Source of the DNA: JBMNGN01 sp050949865
Lineage (GTDB): Bacteria > Bacillota > Syntrophomonadia > Syntrophomonadales > Syntrophomonadaceae
Direction: 5' to 3'
NCBI GenBank assembly: GCA_050949865.1
Contig: JBMNGN010000001.1
Span: forward strand, 443,409-507,408
Length of the DNA: 64,000 nucleotides
Positions 42,417-51,907 of the stretch are shown here, piece after piece (the stretch's first letter is position 1; the number at the start of each line of letters is the position of its first letter). The notes under the pieces were generated by a model that ran no database searches, was not told where the DNA came from, and saw only the letters and a program-made list of their open reading frames with translations. The translations under genes were made by a program, and so were the position numbers.

Positions 42417-42874
42417 CCTGAATCATCCTGATTCCGGAAACTGCAGCGGGTTACTAGCCGGTATACCTGAGAACCAATGGTGCTTTCAATAGTTATCTGC
42501 ACCGTTTGGGGAGATAATTCCTGGCAGGATATCTGGCTAATCAACTCGGCCACCGGCATCTTTGTTGTGCTCTGCCTAAAGAGGCTGTTATTTTCAACAT
42601 AATACAGGATACTCTCCTTATCACCGGCTATTCTAACACGACTCCCGTTTTCCAGCACCTCAAAATCCCTGCCGGTTCTAAAATCTTCCATAATCCAGTA
42701 TAAGGCACAGCGGCAGGAGTATTGTAAATCCATCCTAGCCTGGTATCCTTCATAAAGCTGGTGGGCAGTCGAAAAGACAAGCAGCAAAAGCGGCAGGGAT
42801 ATTGAAAACAGGCCTAAAGACAGCAATAATTCAACCATGGTTAATCCTATTGTAGCATTATGTTTATACCGCAC
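42413..42874 (-). CDS. PilW/GspJ-like minor pilin
   Basis: 153 residues with a class III signal (NATIG, cleaved before LTMVELLLSLGLFSISLPLLLLVF, Glu at +5). GspJ-like minor pilins initiate pilus assembly. Overlaps PilV-like by 11 bases and PilX-like by 4. Confidence 0.78.
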   Translation of the reverse strand: MRYKHNATIGLTMVELLLSLGLFSISLPLLLLVFSTAHQLYEGYQARMDLQYSCRCALYWIMEDFRTGRDFEVLENGSRVRIAGDKESILYYVENNSLFRQSTTKMPVAELISQISCQELSPQTVQITIESTIGSQVYRLVTRCSFRNQDDSG

Positions 42875-43283
42875 TATTTGCAGAGGTGACCTTTCTTAAA
42901 ATCCTGTACATACAAAGGGAGTGCTCAATTCCAGCTTCCAACCATGAAACCAAGACTTTTATCCGGTACAGGTTGGAATAATCAGCTATGGCCGTGATTG
43001 ACAATTGAGCGGCAAAACCGTCCGGTATGTCAATGTCGATGCCGGCCTCAAGGGGGAGAAGGATTTGGTCAAAAACCATATCTGCCGGAAACTCATAATG
43101 CTCCATACCTATTGTTTCAATAACCGCATAAGCCAGATAGCTGGCTGTAGTTTGATTTCTCGCCTGGGCAATCCAATACCCTGATGCAGTAAAGACAGTA
43201 ATTAGCTGAATGGACATAAGAGATATGATTGCTATGGAGACTAAGGCTTCCAACAGGCTGAATCCTGACTGATGGGTTTTCAT
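42864..43283 (-). CDS. PilV/GspI-like minor pilin
   Basis: 139 residues with a short leader and the class III signal HQSG, cleaved before FSLLEALVSIAIISLMSIQLI (Glu at +5). A typical minor pilin size. A terminator-like hairpin at 43466-43500 separates it from the two pilin genes upstream. Confidence 0.8.
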   Translation of the reverse strand: MKTHQSGFSLLEALVSIAIISLMSIQLITVFTASGYWIAQARNQTTASYLAYAVIETIGMEHYEFPADMVFDQILLPLEAGIDIDIPDGFAAQLSITAIADYSNLYRIKVLVSWLEAGIEHSLCMYRILRKVTSANSAV

Positions 43284-43465
43284 AAGCTCCCTAAGAGTCT
43301 TTAAATACTAGGGGACAAACTTCTCCAAATAACCGCCTTATCCTTTATTTTTCATACCTCTTCCGCTGATATTCGTTATTGTATCCCGACAGTTTATTCC
43401 CCGGCAACTATATTGCGGAAAACACAATATCAATATCCAGGTATTAAATCTGGGCATTTAGGTAT

Positions 43466-43500
43466 AAAAACCTGCAGGTATAATCCGGTTGCGGGTTTTT
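43466..43500 (-). terminator. Hairpin within the minor pilin cluster
   Basis: AAAAACCTGC (43466-43475) and GCGGGTTTTT (43491-43500) pair over 10 bases with one G-U, loop 15 bases, with T-rich tails. It overlaps the stop codon of the 43501 gene, so it is likely to terminate or attenuate. Confidence 0.6.
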
Positions 43501-44070
43501 TTACTCAATGGAAACTTGCGGTAAGGTAAAAATAATGGCCGCCCCAATATCCCCCGTTATTCCCGAGTCTCCCAGGTTGGCCAGGTAGAGCTCCGAATTC
43601 ATGGAGAAGCTTTTCTCGTCATCCGTACCAGTTATCTCTATGATCAACAGCTTGCCCCCCACATTGCCGGAAGCTTTAGTAAAAGCCAAGCTCAGGGATA
43701 TATTTTCGCCTAAAACCCCAATCAAATCCTGGGTCTCACCCTCCTTATAGGCCTTGAGAACCCCGTTCTCATCCAGGTAAATCGCTTGTGTACCTTCGTC
43801 CCTGGATTCCAATTCTTCTGGATCGGGAGTTGCAGCGACAATCTCCATATGGTTGGCAAACTTAATCCTGGATTCGATAAAGGTGAGGGCCAAACGAACA
43901 CTCTGCTGCAGATTGGCCTGTTTGGCTATATTGTCATAGGAATTCACTGTATAAGAGTAGAAAACCTGGCTCAACCCGGCAACTATTAATACCAGCGCGA
44001 TAGCTATCAGCAATTCTATAATGGTCATACCTGAGCTGTCATATATTAGCTTCTTTTTCCGGTTAATCAT
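43501..44070 (-). CDS. PilW-like minor pilin
   Basis: 189 residues. YDSSG precedes the mature N-terminus MTIIELLIAIALVLIVAGLSQVFYS, with Glu at +5. The extracytoplasmic part resembles PilW/GspJ-type. It overlaps the next gene upstream by 8 bases. Confidence 0.8.
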   Translation of the reverse strand: MINRKKKLIYDSSGMTIIELLIAIALVLIVAGLSQVFYSYTVNSYDNIAKQANLQQSVRLALTFIESRIKFANHMEIVAATPDPEELESRDEGTQAIYLDENGVLKAYKEGETQDLIGVLGENISLSLAFTKASGNVGGKLLIIEITGTDDEKSFSMNSELYLANLGDSGITGDIGAAIIFTLPQVSIE

Positions 44071-44503
44071 TATTAAACTCTATAAACCTCGGCAATTCTA
44101 TGTATGCTTGACCATTCCTATAGAAAACTACTACGGTTACTTCATATCCATTCACAGTTTCTTCTCCAACCTGGTTGCTGGTTGACTCGACAAAAAACCT
44201 GGGTTTTAGATCCTGGGTGTAAGTATAGATTTCATCAAGGTCCACGTATTCCGGATCGGTCATTTCAGTTATTTCAGTCAGGGGGACTGAATTATCCACC
44301 ATTGCGGTTATTCTTTCCAGGGCCCTTTGAGCGGCAGCATTAGCCTGTCCCTTTTCCCCGGTAATAATTGTGCTGGTGAGGTTAAAGCCCACCAACTGGA
44401 TAACCACCACCACAAATAAGGACAATACTGCCAGGCTGACCAGCATCTCAATTAAACTCAGGCCTTTTTGGTTTCTTATCAAATTACCTACCCCTGCAAC
44501 CAT
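44063..44503 (-). CDS. PilV-like minor pilin
   Basis: 146 residues. NQKG precedes LSLIEMLVSLAVLSLFVVVVIQLVGF, Glu at +5, so a prepilin-peptidase substrate. Overlaps the PilX-domain gene by 16 bases. A TTG in frame further in (after AGGGGTAGG) is an alternative start. Confidence 0.78.
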   Translation of the reverse strand: MVAGVGNLIRNQKGLSLIEMLVSLAVLSLFVVVVIQLVGFNLTSTIITGEKGQANAAAQRALERITAMVDNSVPLTEITEMTDPEYVDLDEIYTYTQDLKPRFFVESTSNQVGEETVNGYEVTVVVFYRNGQAYIELPRFIEFNND

Positions 44504-45864
44504 GTACCGCCACTACCGTCTGTTGCGGTTCCCCAATCAAGTTGATTGAAGAAATCCAGGTTTAATGATTCATCCAATATAATGCGGCAATTACCTAAAA
44601 CACTAATATCCTTGACCACTGCTATACCTCTTACCTTGCCGCTCCCACTGACTAACAAAGATGCTTCAGGAGCGTACAATACCCTGACATTAGCTAAGGC
44701 ATTTCCTGTAACCTCAATTTGGCTGCCCCCGGTTACTATATGTCCGGTAATTCCGCCAGAACCATTAATATTTATATTACTCTTTAGGGCAAAAACTGAA
44801 CCAACGAATTTTGTATTTCCGTCAACTTTTATAGCATTTCCGCCAAAGTACATTACTAGTGAATTGTAATCTCCTCCGTAATTGATGGTACTACCTCCAG
44901 TCAGTTCAAAAGTATCTGCCACATATAAAACCAGCTTGCCTGAACCGGTTCGATTCAATTTAATTTTTCCACTTTCAAGAACCCTCAAGCTATCAGTACG
45001 GATAATCCTATCCGAATTACCTATGTCAACGGTTAGTTCAGAATGTACATCTATATTGGGATAGTAGCCATTTTCAGTTATTCTATGGCCTCCAGCGGGT
45101 ATAGGCCACCATCCCGCATTCACATCACCTTTATTTGGCAGGTTTTCAGGAAATTCAGGAAATTCGGGCAATGAGTAGTTTCTGTTAGATTCCAGATTCT
45201 TGATGGTCCCACGAACATGCGAAGCCCCATTCCCTTTAATAACTGAGTTATAATTTCCACCTGGGCCAATATATAAATCCCCTTGAATGTATGACGTCCC
45301 CAAAAAACTAACGCTATTCGGCTCAGTAGAATTGGTTCCGGTATTACCTTCAATAACGGAACTCCCTGTCAGTTCAATAGCCTTTCCACTTTCTGCAGTA
45401 GCGAATATCATGCCCAGCTTTGGGGGCTTTCCGCTGCCTCCACCCCCGCTTCCTCCTTGATAACCGGGATCGGTAAAGGTATACCCCACTGCACTGCTGG
45501 ATGCATTTGCGGCTATACCGTGCGACAGTATGGTATATTCTCCTTTATCTTCATTTAGCTCAATGGTAAACAAAATATCATAGTCCCCGGTATCCTGTTC
45601 CGGATCATATTCCAAATAAGGACCGCCAAACTTCCCATAGTAGGTCTTGGCAGGCGGCTCAAATCCCCCTTGTTTAATTAATCCCAGGGCCAGTTCCACT
45701 CCTGATATGGCATAGCTATTAGCCAGGGCCAGATCCCCAGTATGTTGAACCTCGTTGGCCTGAGACTCGCTTATCAAAAGCATGGCAGTACCTACTACGG
45801 TTAGAACCACCCCAATAATTACCGCAAAAATCATAGCTGCACCGGCTTGTGACTGCTTTCTCAT
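44488..45864 (-). CDS. Large PilX-type N-terminal-domain protein with beta-helix-like repeats (DUF7305-type)
   Basis: About 458 residues. The N-terminus (SQAGAAMIFAVIIGVVLTVVGTAMLL...) is PilX-like, with one membrane helix. After a Gly-rich linker (GGSGGGGSGKPPK), the body is a series of beta-rich repeats such as GSSVIEGNTGTNS, TSYIQGDLYIGPGG, TKFVGSVFALKSNININGSGGITG and NALANVRVLYAPEASLLVSGSGKV. These look like a beta-helix, similar to polymer-forming bactofilin-like or adhesin repeats. I take the ATG at 45864 with GGGAGGATTT, and drop the upstream in-frame start. It is the first gene of the minor pilin cluster. Confidence 0.7.
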   Translation of the reverse strand: MRKQSQAGAAMIFAVIIGVVLTVVGTAMLLISESQANEVQHTGDLALANSYAISGVELALGLIKQGGFEPPAKTYYGKFGGPYLEYDPEQDTGDYDILFTIELNEDKGEYTILSHGIAANASSSAVGYTFTDPGYQGGSGGGGSGKPPKLGMIFATAESGKAIELTGSSVIEGNTGTNSTEPNSVSFLGTSYIQGDLYIGPGGNYNSVIKGNGASHVRGTIKNLESNRNYSLPEFPEFPENLPNKGDVNAGWWPIPAGGHRITENGYYPNIDVHSELTVDIGNSDRIIRTDSLRVLESGKIKLNRTGSGKLVLYVADTFELTGGSTINYGGDYNSLVMYFGGNAIKVDGNTKFVGSVFALKSNININGSGGITGHIVTGGSQIEVTGNALANVRVLYAPEASLLVSGSGKVRGIAVVKDISVLGNCRIILDESLNLDFFNQLDWGTATDGSGGTWLQG

Positions 45865-46073
45865 TAAATCCTCCCTCCCCGGAAGATTAACCAACTATAG
45901 GACCAGATGGGAAATAAGCTGAAGAAGTTGAGAGTACAAAGGTCTATTAATTTATATGCCTATACTGGGAAAATCGTTCTAGATTTTTATTCCCTCAAGT
46001 CCTAGTTCTGCTATATCATTAATATACCATATTCTATAATTTATTGTATATTTTAACCCGTGTTTTTTTAGAT

Positions 46074-46101
46074 TTGAAAGTTGCGGCTGAACCATTATAA
46101 T
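46074..46101 (+). promoter_or_regulatory. Sigma-A promoter of the plus-strand pilT paralogue
   Basis: TTGAAA (46074-46079), 16 bp, TATAAT (46096-46101, perfect). GAAAGAGG before the ATG at 46149 is the ribosome-binding site. The only plus-strand promoter supported in the window. Confidence 0.7.
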
Positions 46102-46148
46102 TAAATGCAATTACCATAATTTATACTAACCGAAAGAGGCTAATAAAA

Positions 46149-47147
46149 ATGATCTTATCTCTGCTTAAATTAGGGGTTCAAATGGGGGCATCGGATATAC
46201 ATCTCGCTTCCCAGACACTCCCCATGGCCAGGATTAATGCCGAGCTGGTACCATTAAGTTCTAATGCCACCCCCGATACAGAAATCGAAAGATTCATCAA
46301 AAACTTGTTGGATGATGAGCAACTGAAAACCTTTTTCCATAACGGGGATTTTGATGCTTCATACCATGAGCCAGGCATCGGCAGTTTTCGGATTAATATT
46401 TACCGGTCCAGTGGTAAAATAGCCCTGGCCTGCAGGTTTATTCACCAGGTTATTCCCACTATTGAATCTCTTTGCCTCCCTCCGGTTGTAAATGCCTTGG
46501 CCAGTTACACCAGCGGACTCATCCTGGTCACTGGGCCAACCAGCAGCGGTAAGACTACGACTTTAGCCGCAATGATTGATTATATTAACAGCCAACGTTC
46601 CTTCCACATTATAACCCTGGAAGACCCAATCGAATACATACACCAGAATAAAAAAAGCCTGATCAGCCAGAGAGAAATCGGCCGAGATACGATATCCTTT
46701 CAAAGCGCATTGCGCGCCGCCTTACGCCAGGATCCTAATGTTATTATGGTTGGCGAAATGCGGGATCTGGAAACCATTTCCACGGCGATAACCGCGGCCG
46801 AAACCGGCCACCTGGTTTTAGCCACCCTGCATACCGGAGATGCGGTTCAAACCCTGGCCCGGATTATAGATGTATTCCCTCCTAACCAGCAGCAACAAAT
46901 CCAAGTCCAGCTATCTCACAGCATAGTAGGGATAATCAGTCAGCGTTTATTGCCTCGCAAGGACAAAAAGGGCCTAATTCCAGCCGTTGAGATTATGCAT
47001 AGTACCCCGGCTATAAAGAACATGATCCGGGAGGGTAAATTTCACCAGATCTATACAGCCATGCAGACCGGCAAAATTCACGGTATGCAAACCATGGAAA
47101 GCAGCCTGCAGAAACTAATCCAGGACAACCTCATCGACGGGGACTAG
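46149..47147 (+). CDS. PilT paralogue, type IV pilus retraction ATPase
   Basis: 332 residues. MGASDIHLASQTLPMARINAELVPL, Walker A GPTSSGKTTTLAAMIDYI, DPNVIMVGEMRDLETISTAITAAETGHLVLATLHTGDAVQTLARIIDVFPP (Walker B and ASP/His boxes) are PilT. Compared with the minus-strand copy at 55767 it is shorter and about as divergent as paralogues. It is the only gene on the plus strand, convergent with the propeller-MORN gene 15 bases away. Its relative order and its own promoter suggest it is not part of the pilus operon. Confidence 0.92.
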   Translation: MILSLLKLGVQMGASDIHLASQTLPMARINAELVPLSSNATPDTEIERFIKNLLDDEQLKTFFHNGDFDASYHEPGIGSFRINIYRSSGKIALACRFIHQVIPTIESLCLPPVVNALASYTSGLILVTGPTSSGKTTTLAAMIDYINSQRSFHIITLEDPIEYIHQNKKSLISQREIGRDTISFQSALRAALRQDPNVIMVGEMRDLETISTAITAAETGHLVLATLHTGDAVQTLARIIDVFPPNQQQQIQVQLSHSIVGIISQRLLPRKDKKGLIPAVEIMHSTPAIKNMIREGKFHQIYTAMQTGKIHGMQTMESSLQKLIQDNLIDGD

Positions 47148-47162
47148 CACCTGCAACATGGT

Positions 47163-49091
47163 TTACCTGGTTAATCCGATATAGCGATCATTTTCCCAGT
47201 AACCCCATTGCTGGACCCCATTAGGCCAGGTATATACCCCCTGCCCGTGGAACTTGTCATCCTGAAACTCTCCGAAATAGCTGGCCCCATTGGCATAGTA
47301 ATAAGTACCGATACCACTGAAGGTCAGGTTGCTGAAATTCCCGGTATAATAATCCCCGTTGGCGAAGTAATAGCTCCCCAATCCACTGGGTTGACCATTG
47401 CTCATTTGCCCCTTGTAGCGCTCTTTAATAACGGTTCCGCTCTTCCAGATAATTTCCCCATACCCGTGGGCCTGATCCTGGTAAAACTCACCGCGGTATT
47501 CTATACCCCCTGGCCAGGTAAATACCCCCTGGCCGCTTTTCTGATTGTATCTAAATTCTCCCTCGTATTTTTCTCCGGTAGGCCAGGTAAAAACACCGTA
47601 ACCGTGAAACAGGTTATGCCTGAACTCACCCTGGTACTTTTCATTGCTGGGGAATACTATGGTTCCCTGGCCATGAAACATATTGTTTAACCATTCACCT
47701 TCATAAACTGTTCCATCCGGAAATAACATTCTCCCCCACCCGCTGGCTTTCCCGTTCTGTATACCGCCCTCAAAACGGCTCTGATCCGGCCATTGAATAA
47801 TACCGTGCTGCTCTTCCTGGTCTTTGATCTGCTCGACATCGCTCTTTAAAAAGCTTATCTGGGCCAAGCTGGCATTATATTGATTGGCCACAGCAGCAGC
47901 CCTTTTTTGTCCGGCTACCAGCAGCCGGTTATCAACCAGCAGGAACTTAGGGCTATAATCCGGCACCTGGTTTAACAGCCTTTCCTGCCATAACAGGTTT
48001 CCCATTTCATTGGTCCGTACCAAGTAGGTTTCAGACACCTGGGACCTGGAGTCCTGGATGTTTCCCATTAAAAGATAACCATATCCATGTCCATCCCGAA
48101 TCATCTGCAATTCCTGGGGGGCAACAACCAGGTTTTCCCCGTAGGTTCTTTCCCAGATCTTTTCTCCATCCTTATTCAGGAACATAAGGCCCATTTTTTT
48201 GCCCCCGGTAGCGTAGTCTTCTTTCTTTTCTCCCAGTACCAGGTAATTGCCTCCCTGTTCTACCAGGTAGTCCCCGCCTTCATCGATTATCATTATGCAA
48301 CAGCCGGTCTGCCAGCCATCTGCTCCGTAGCTCTTTACCCATTCCTGTTGGCCCTGGGCATCGGATTTAAACAAAACCATTTCGTTATTTCGGTTAACAG
48401 CCGAATAGGTAACCCCGATTAATATGTACCCCCCATCCGGGCAACAGGCCAAATCAAACACTTCATCATAGACACTTTCCCCGAATTGGGACTCCCACCT
48501 TACTGCTCCGTCCTTTTCCAGGCGCAGCAGATAGGCATCCCGGTTTCCGTGGGCATCTGTTTCAGTATAGCCGGCCAAAAGGTAACCACCCTTGGGATCT
48601 TGCAGGATCGCGTATATTTCATCATCCCCGTCTCCGCCCTGCCTTGATTCCCAGATTGTTTCACCGGATTTGTCTATTCGCAGGTAATAGATGTCCTTAT
48701 CGCCATCTCCCCAGGTTTTACTGTAACCGGCCAGCAAATAACCCCCATCCCGGCAGGGGATAACCGCATTAATCCGGTCGTCTTCTCCCGGCTGGTATAC
48801 TTTTTCCCACTGCTTATTTCCGGCAGAATCCGTTTTCAGTAGATACATCCCGTTCTTCCCCGATTCCCGGGTGGACCCGGCCAATACTATACCTCCGTCT
48901 TCAGCCGGAGCTAGAGCATAGATTTCCTGCGTTCCTGCCCGGCTGTAATCCTTTATCCAATCAACTTTTACCTGTTCAGCAGCCAAAGCATCAAAAGATA
49001 ACCATAGGATAATAAAGGGCAGGCAGATACCCAATCCTAGTACCCGGTATATGTTTTTAGTTGTGCTTTTAAACCATTTCCTATAGTGCAC
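47163..49091 (-). CDS. Secreted beta-propeller-like protein with C-terminal MORN repeats
   Basis: About 642 residues. A signal peptide (GLGICLPFIILWLSFDALAAEQ) precedes six or so propeller-like repeats of the pattern GGYLLAGYT...D.YLLR.DK.G...WE, around residues 40-340 (for example DGGYLLAGYSKTWGDGDKD). The C-terminal 200 residues hold eight or nine MORN units (YEGEWLNNMFHGQG, YQGEFRHNLFHGYG, YEGEFRYNQKSGQG, YTGNFSNLTFSG). GTG at 49091 follows AGAGGAG. MORN repeats in a secreted bacterial protein are unusual. Location next to pilus genes suggests a surface role; nothing more is known. Confidence 0.75.
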   Translation of the reverse strand: MHYRKWFKSTTKNIYRVLGLGICLPFIILWLSFDALAAEQVKVDWIKDYSRAGTQEIYALAPAEDGGIVLAGSTRESGKNGMYLLKTDSAGNKQWEKVYQPGEDDRINAVIPCRDGGYLLAGYSKTWGDGDKDIYYLRIDKSGETIWESRQGGDGDDEIYAILQDPKGGYLLAGYTETDAHGNRDAYLLRLEKDGAVRWESQFGESVYDEVFDLACCPDGGYILIGVTYSAVNRNNEMVLFKSDAQGQQEWVKSYGADGWQTGCCIMIIDEGGDYLVEQGGNYLVLGEKKEDYATGGKKMGLMFLNKDGEKIWERTYGENLVVAPQELQMIRDGHGYGYLLMGNIQDSRSQVSETYLVRTNEMGNLLWQERLLNQVPDYSPKFLLVDNRLLVAGQKRAAAVANQYNASLAQISFLKSDVEQIKDQEEQHGIIQWPDQSRFEGGIQNGKASGWGRMLFPDGTVYEGEWLNNMFHGQGTIVFPSNEKYQGEFRHNLFHGYGVFTWPTGEKYEGEFRYNQKSGQGVFTWPGGIEYRGEFYQDQAHGYGEIIWKSGTVIKERYKGQMSNGQPSGLGSYYFANGDYYTGNFSNLTFSGIGTYYYANGASYFGEFQDDKFHGQGVYTWPNGVQQWGYWENDRYIGLTR

Positions 49092-49142
49092 GATTATATC
49101 TCCTCTCTTGGGCTGTGCCATGACTTGCAGATACAGCTGGAT

Positions 49143-50622
49143 TTATCTAGTTCCTTTAGCCTTTGGGGGAGGCGGCAGGTCAAAAGTACTTTTAACTGAC
49201 CAGGGCTCAGCCTCTTCCTGTAGGCTAATAGTGTTACTGACCCATTCCAAACGGTAACTAGCAGTATCCCTTCTTATATCCTTCGGTACCGCCTTGGGAT
49301 CCACCTTTAGTTCATTAATATACCGCTGCAGTTCTGTTTCTTCCCCGTTCTGCTGCAGGGTTCTAACCACAAATTCCCTGTTGTTGTCAAATTGAGTGTC
49401 GTAAATAGTTAAGTAATATAAACCCCCCGGATTAAAATAGGCTGAATATGGTCTTTGGACGGTAAACCCATTTCCTTTAAGCCGGTAGCTCCGGTCCAGC
49501 CTTTTCTTCCCATTATCCGAGAGGCTGATCAACTGAACCTCAATTTCCCCGGACTGGGAATGCCGGCGTACCACCCGTGACCACTAATTCGTTCTTATCC
49601 GCATCATCCTGTAACAGGTTTAACCCGACACTAACAAAACCACTACCCCCCGGCAGAAAATTTTCTGAAAAACCGCCGGTTCTTTGGCCGTCACTGCTCC
49701 AGCGGGTTAACTCTCCAAAACGGTTAACATGCAACAGGTATACATCAGCATCATGGCCGTAACCTGAACGGTAACCGGCAATCAAAAACCCGGCTACCAG
49801 TCCTTCACTGTCCTGTAATCCTCTAACATAAGGCATTACGTAATATCCGTCCTCATCTCTGTTCCCTCCGAAGCCCCTTTCCCATTCAATCTCACCGTAG
49901 GGGTCCACGCGCAGAACGTACACATCTTTATAACCCTGTCTTCCGGTATTGGTATAACCGACCAGTATATACCCGTCATTATATCCGTATTCGTCTCTGA
50001 CCTGCTGTATATAACGGATCTCTTCATCACCGCTGCCCCCGTAATCTCTTTCCCATCCCAGGGTCTTTTTAACCATATCAGCCGGTTCATTGGACGAGCT
50101 AGTAAAATCCCAGCGGCCTTCCCGGTCAATTTTCAAAACATAGGCATCTTTGTCCTTGCCCTGGTAACGGTAACCCCCCAGAATAAAACCTCCATCCAGG
50201 GTTTCTGAAATGTGATTAATGCCATGCCCATTACATTCCGCTTGCCACAATTCTTCGCCCTTTTCATTCAACCGTAAAATACTGATATCCTCATCGATAG
50301 CCTGCTCCCTAAGTACGTGCGAAACCAGAATAAACCCATTATCTCTGGTATTCTCGCAAATTATTACCTTAGGCCTCTTGGAATCGTAATACTGTTTATG
50401 CCAAATCAATTTGCCTTCTCCATCCGTTTTATAAAGGTACAGGGAATGCACCTCTGAATACCCGGCATTGTCATAAGCAGTAATAAGAAAGCCCCCATCG
50501 TTAGTCCTCAACACCTGACCGATCTGCATAGTCTCAGCCTGGGCCGGCAGGGTTGTCCATCCCCAGATTATAATGCTCAAGCATAAAATTTTTAGGCTGC
50601 AGGTTAAAATTACCGTTCTCAA
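49143..50622 (-). pseudogene. Secreted beta-propeller-like protein, one gene split by a frameshift near 49570
   Basis: The upstream part (TTG 50622, ribosome site GGAGGGAG) encodes a signal peptide (LCLSIIIWGWTTLPAQAET) and repeats similar to the downstream propeller-MORN protein (DGGFILGGYRYQGKDKDAYVLK...). It ends in frame as GGTPAFPVRGN. The other frame (RRHSQSGEIEVQLISLSDNG) continues to 49143 with no good ribosome-binding site or start of its own. A one-base change near 49560-49590 would join them into a protein of about 490 residues. Sequence error or pseudogene cannot be told apart. Probably paralogous to the next gene but without MORN units. Confidence 0.65.
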
Positions 50623-50638
50623 CTATACTCCCTCCGTT

Positions 50639-51349
50639 TTAGATCTTCTCAGCCGTTTCCGGAGAATAATAATAGAAGCTTACCCCTAGATTCATGCGGT
50701 ACCTGTACCCGTCCAACCCCTCGGAAGCCTTGGAAATAGTATCTTTAGCAGGTCCCGGCAGGTCACCTGGTTCGGTTCCCCGTGCTCCCTTAGCTTCCGG
50801 AGCCGAAGGAGGGGCAAAATAATAGCCCGGCTTAGTATCAATGCCGGCAAGTTCGGGTTTCGGTTCAGCAATAAGTTCCAGGCTATCGATTACCGCTAAC
50901 CGTGTGGATTCCTCCAACCTCCGGGTATAATCTACCAGTTCAAACAATCCGCCTACTGCCGAAACCTTTATACTCACCTTTCTTACCCCCGGCTGCCCGG
51001 TTTCACTTTCCCTATCCAGGTATTGCATGGACGTTAAGGGTACGTTAAATTCATGGCTGGACTGATCAAGAAAGGTTAAAACCTCTAATAATTCGGCCTT
51101 CATTGGCAATCGGCTGTTTATATCCGCAGCTTCATCATCTGGTTTTGGCTTATCCACCGGTATATCGTCTTCTGTTTGGGAATCTTGCTCTTCCCATTCC
51201 CGCAAAGCTGTAATTAAAGCTTCATTCCTGACCTGCAAATCAGCTATTTGGGAAGCCTTTGGCAGGTAAAAATACTTGAAGAAAACAGAACCGATGGTTA
51301 TGTATATCAACAGCAAGAGCAGGATTTTTTCCCTCCGGGATATCTTCAT
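50639..51349 (-). CDS. pilO: PilO-like type IV pilus alignment protein
   Basis: About 236 residues. One N-terminal membrane helix (ILLLLLIYITIGSVFFKYF), a coiled coil (QIADLQVRNEALITALREW), then a soluble domain. Size and position after pilN are those of PilO. It starts with ATGA overlap with pilN. The family is divergent, so it is named mainly on topology and gene order. Confidence 0.75.
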   Translation of the reverse strand: MKISRREKILLLLLIYITIGSVFFKYFYLPKASQIADLQVRNEALITALREWEEQDSQTEDDIPVDKPKPDDEAADINSRLPMKAELLEVLTFLDQSSHEFNVPLTSMQYLDRESETGQPGVRKVSIKVSAVGGLFELVDYTRRLEESTRLAVIDSLELIAEPKPELAGIDTKPGYYFAPPSAPEAKGARGTEPGDLPGPAKDTISKASEGLDGYRYRMNLGVSFYYYSPETAEKI

Positions 51350-51906
51350 TCCGAATCCTCTCCCCATCTTAGCGAAATGCTGCACTGAAACTCACCAGCG
51401 GCCAACTGGGAATCAACCTGGCTAATCTCCTTAATGCGGGGATTCTCCCCGAGTTTGGCCAAAAACTCGATTAAAACCAGTTGCTCTGCTGCATAAGCAT
51501 GTATAGTCAAATCCTCATTGCTAACCTGGATTTCTGAGATAATTACCTCCGGCAGGGCGGTGGTGTAAATTTCTTCTATCAGGGTGCTGCACTCAATTTT
51601 TTCCTTCTCCAGCTCTGTGAGCAATTCCTTTCTTTGTTCAATCGAGGCTATATCCTCATAAACAACCCCGGGGGCTGCAGGTTCCGAAGAACTAATCTGC
51701 TGATACCTGGTTTCCAAATCCTGGTTTATAGCCTTCAGGGAATTAAGCCTTACCTCATTATAAAAATCCATTATATATACCCCGGTTAATAGGAGGAGAA
51801 CCAGGGCTGTATACCAGCTGTACTCTATTATTTTCTTCCGTTTTTCTCTCTCTTTCTCGAATTTGTAATACAGCAGGTTAATCTTGATGTTCTTTACCTT
51901 GCTCAA
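51346..51906 (-). CDS. pilN: PilN-like type IV pilus alignment protein
   Basis: 186 residues. A cytoplasmic N-terminus with INLLYYKFEKEREKRKK resembles the PilN motif that binds PilM. One membrane helix (WYTALVLLLLTGVYIMDF) and a coiled coil (RLNSLKAINQDLETRYQQI) follow. It lies between pilM and pilO, with a 4-base overlap. Confidence 0.8.
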   Translation of the reverse strand: MSKVKNIKINLLYYKFEKEREKRKKIIEYSWYTALVLLLLTGVYIMDFYNEVRLNSLKAINQDLETRYQQISSSEPAAPGVVYEDIASIEQRKELLTELEKEKIECSTLIEEIYTTALPEVIISEIQVSNEDLTIHAYAAEQLVLIEFLAKLGENPRIKEISQVDSQLAAGEFQCSISLRWGEDSE

Positions 51907-51907
51907 T

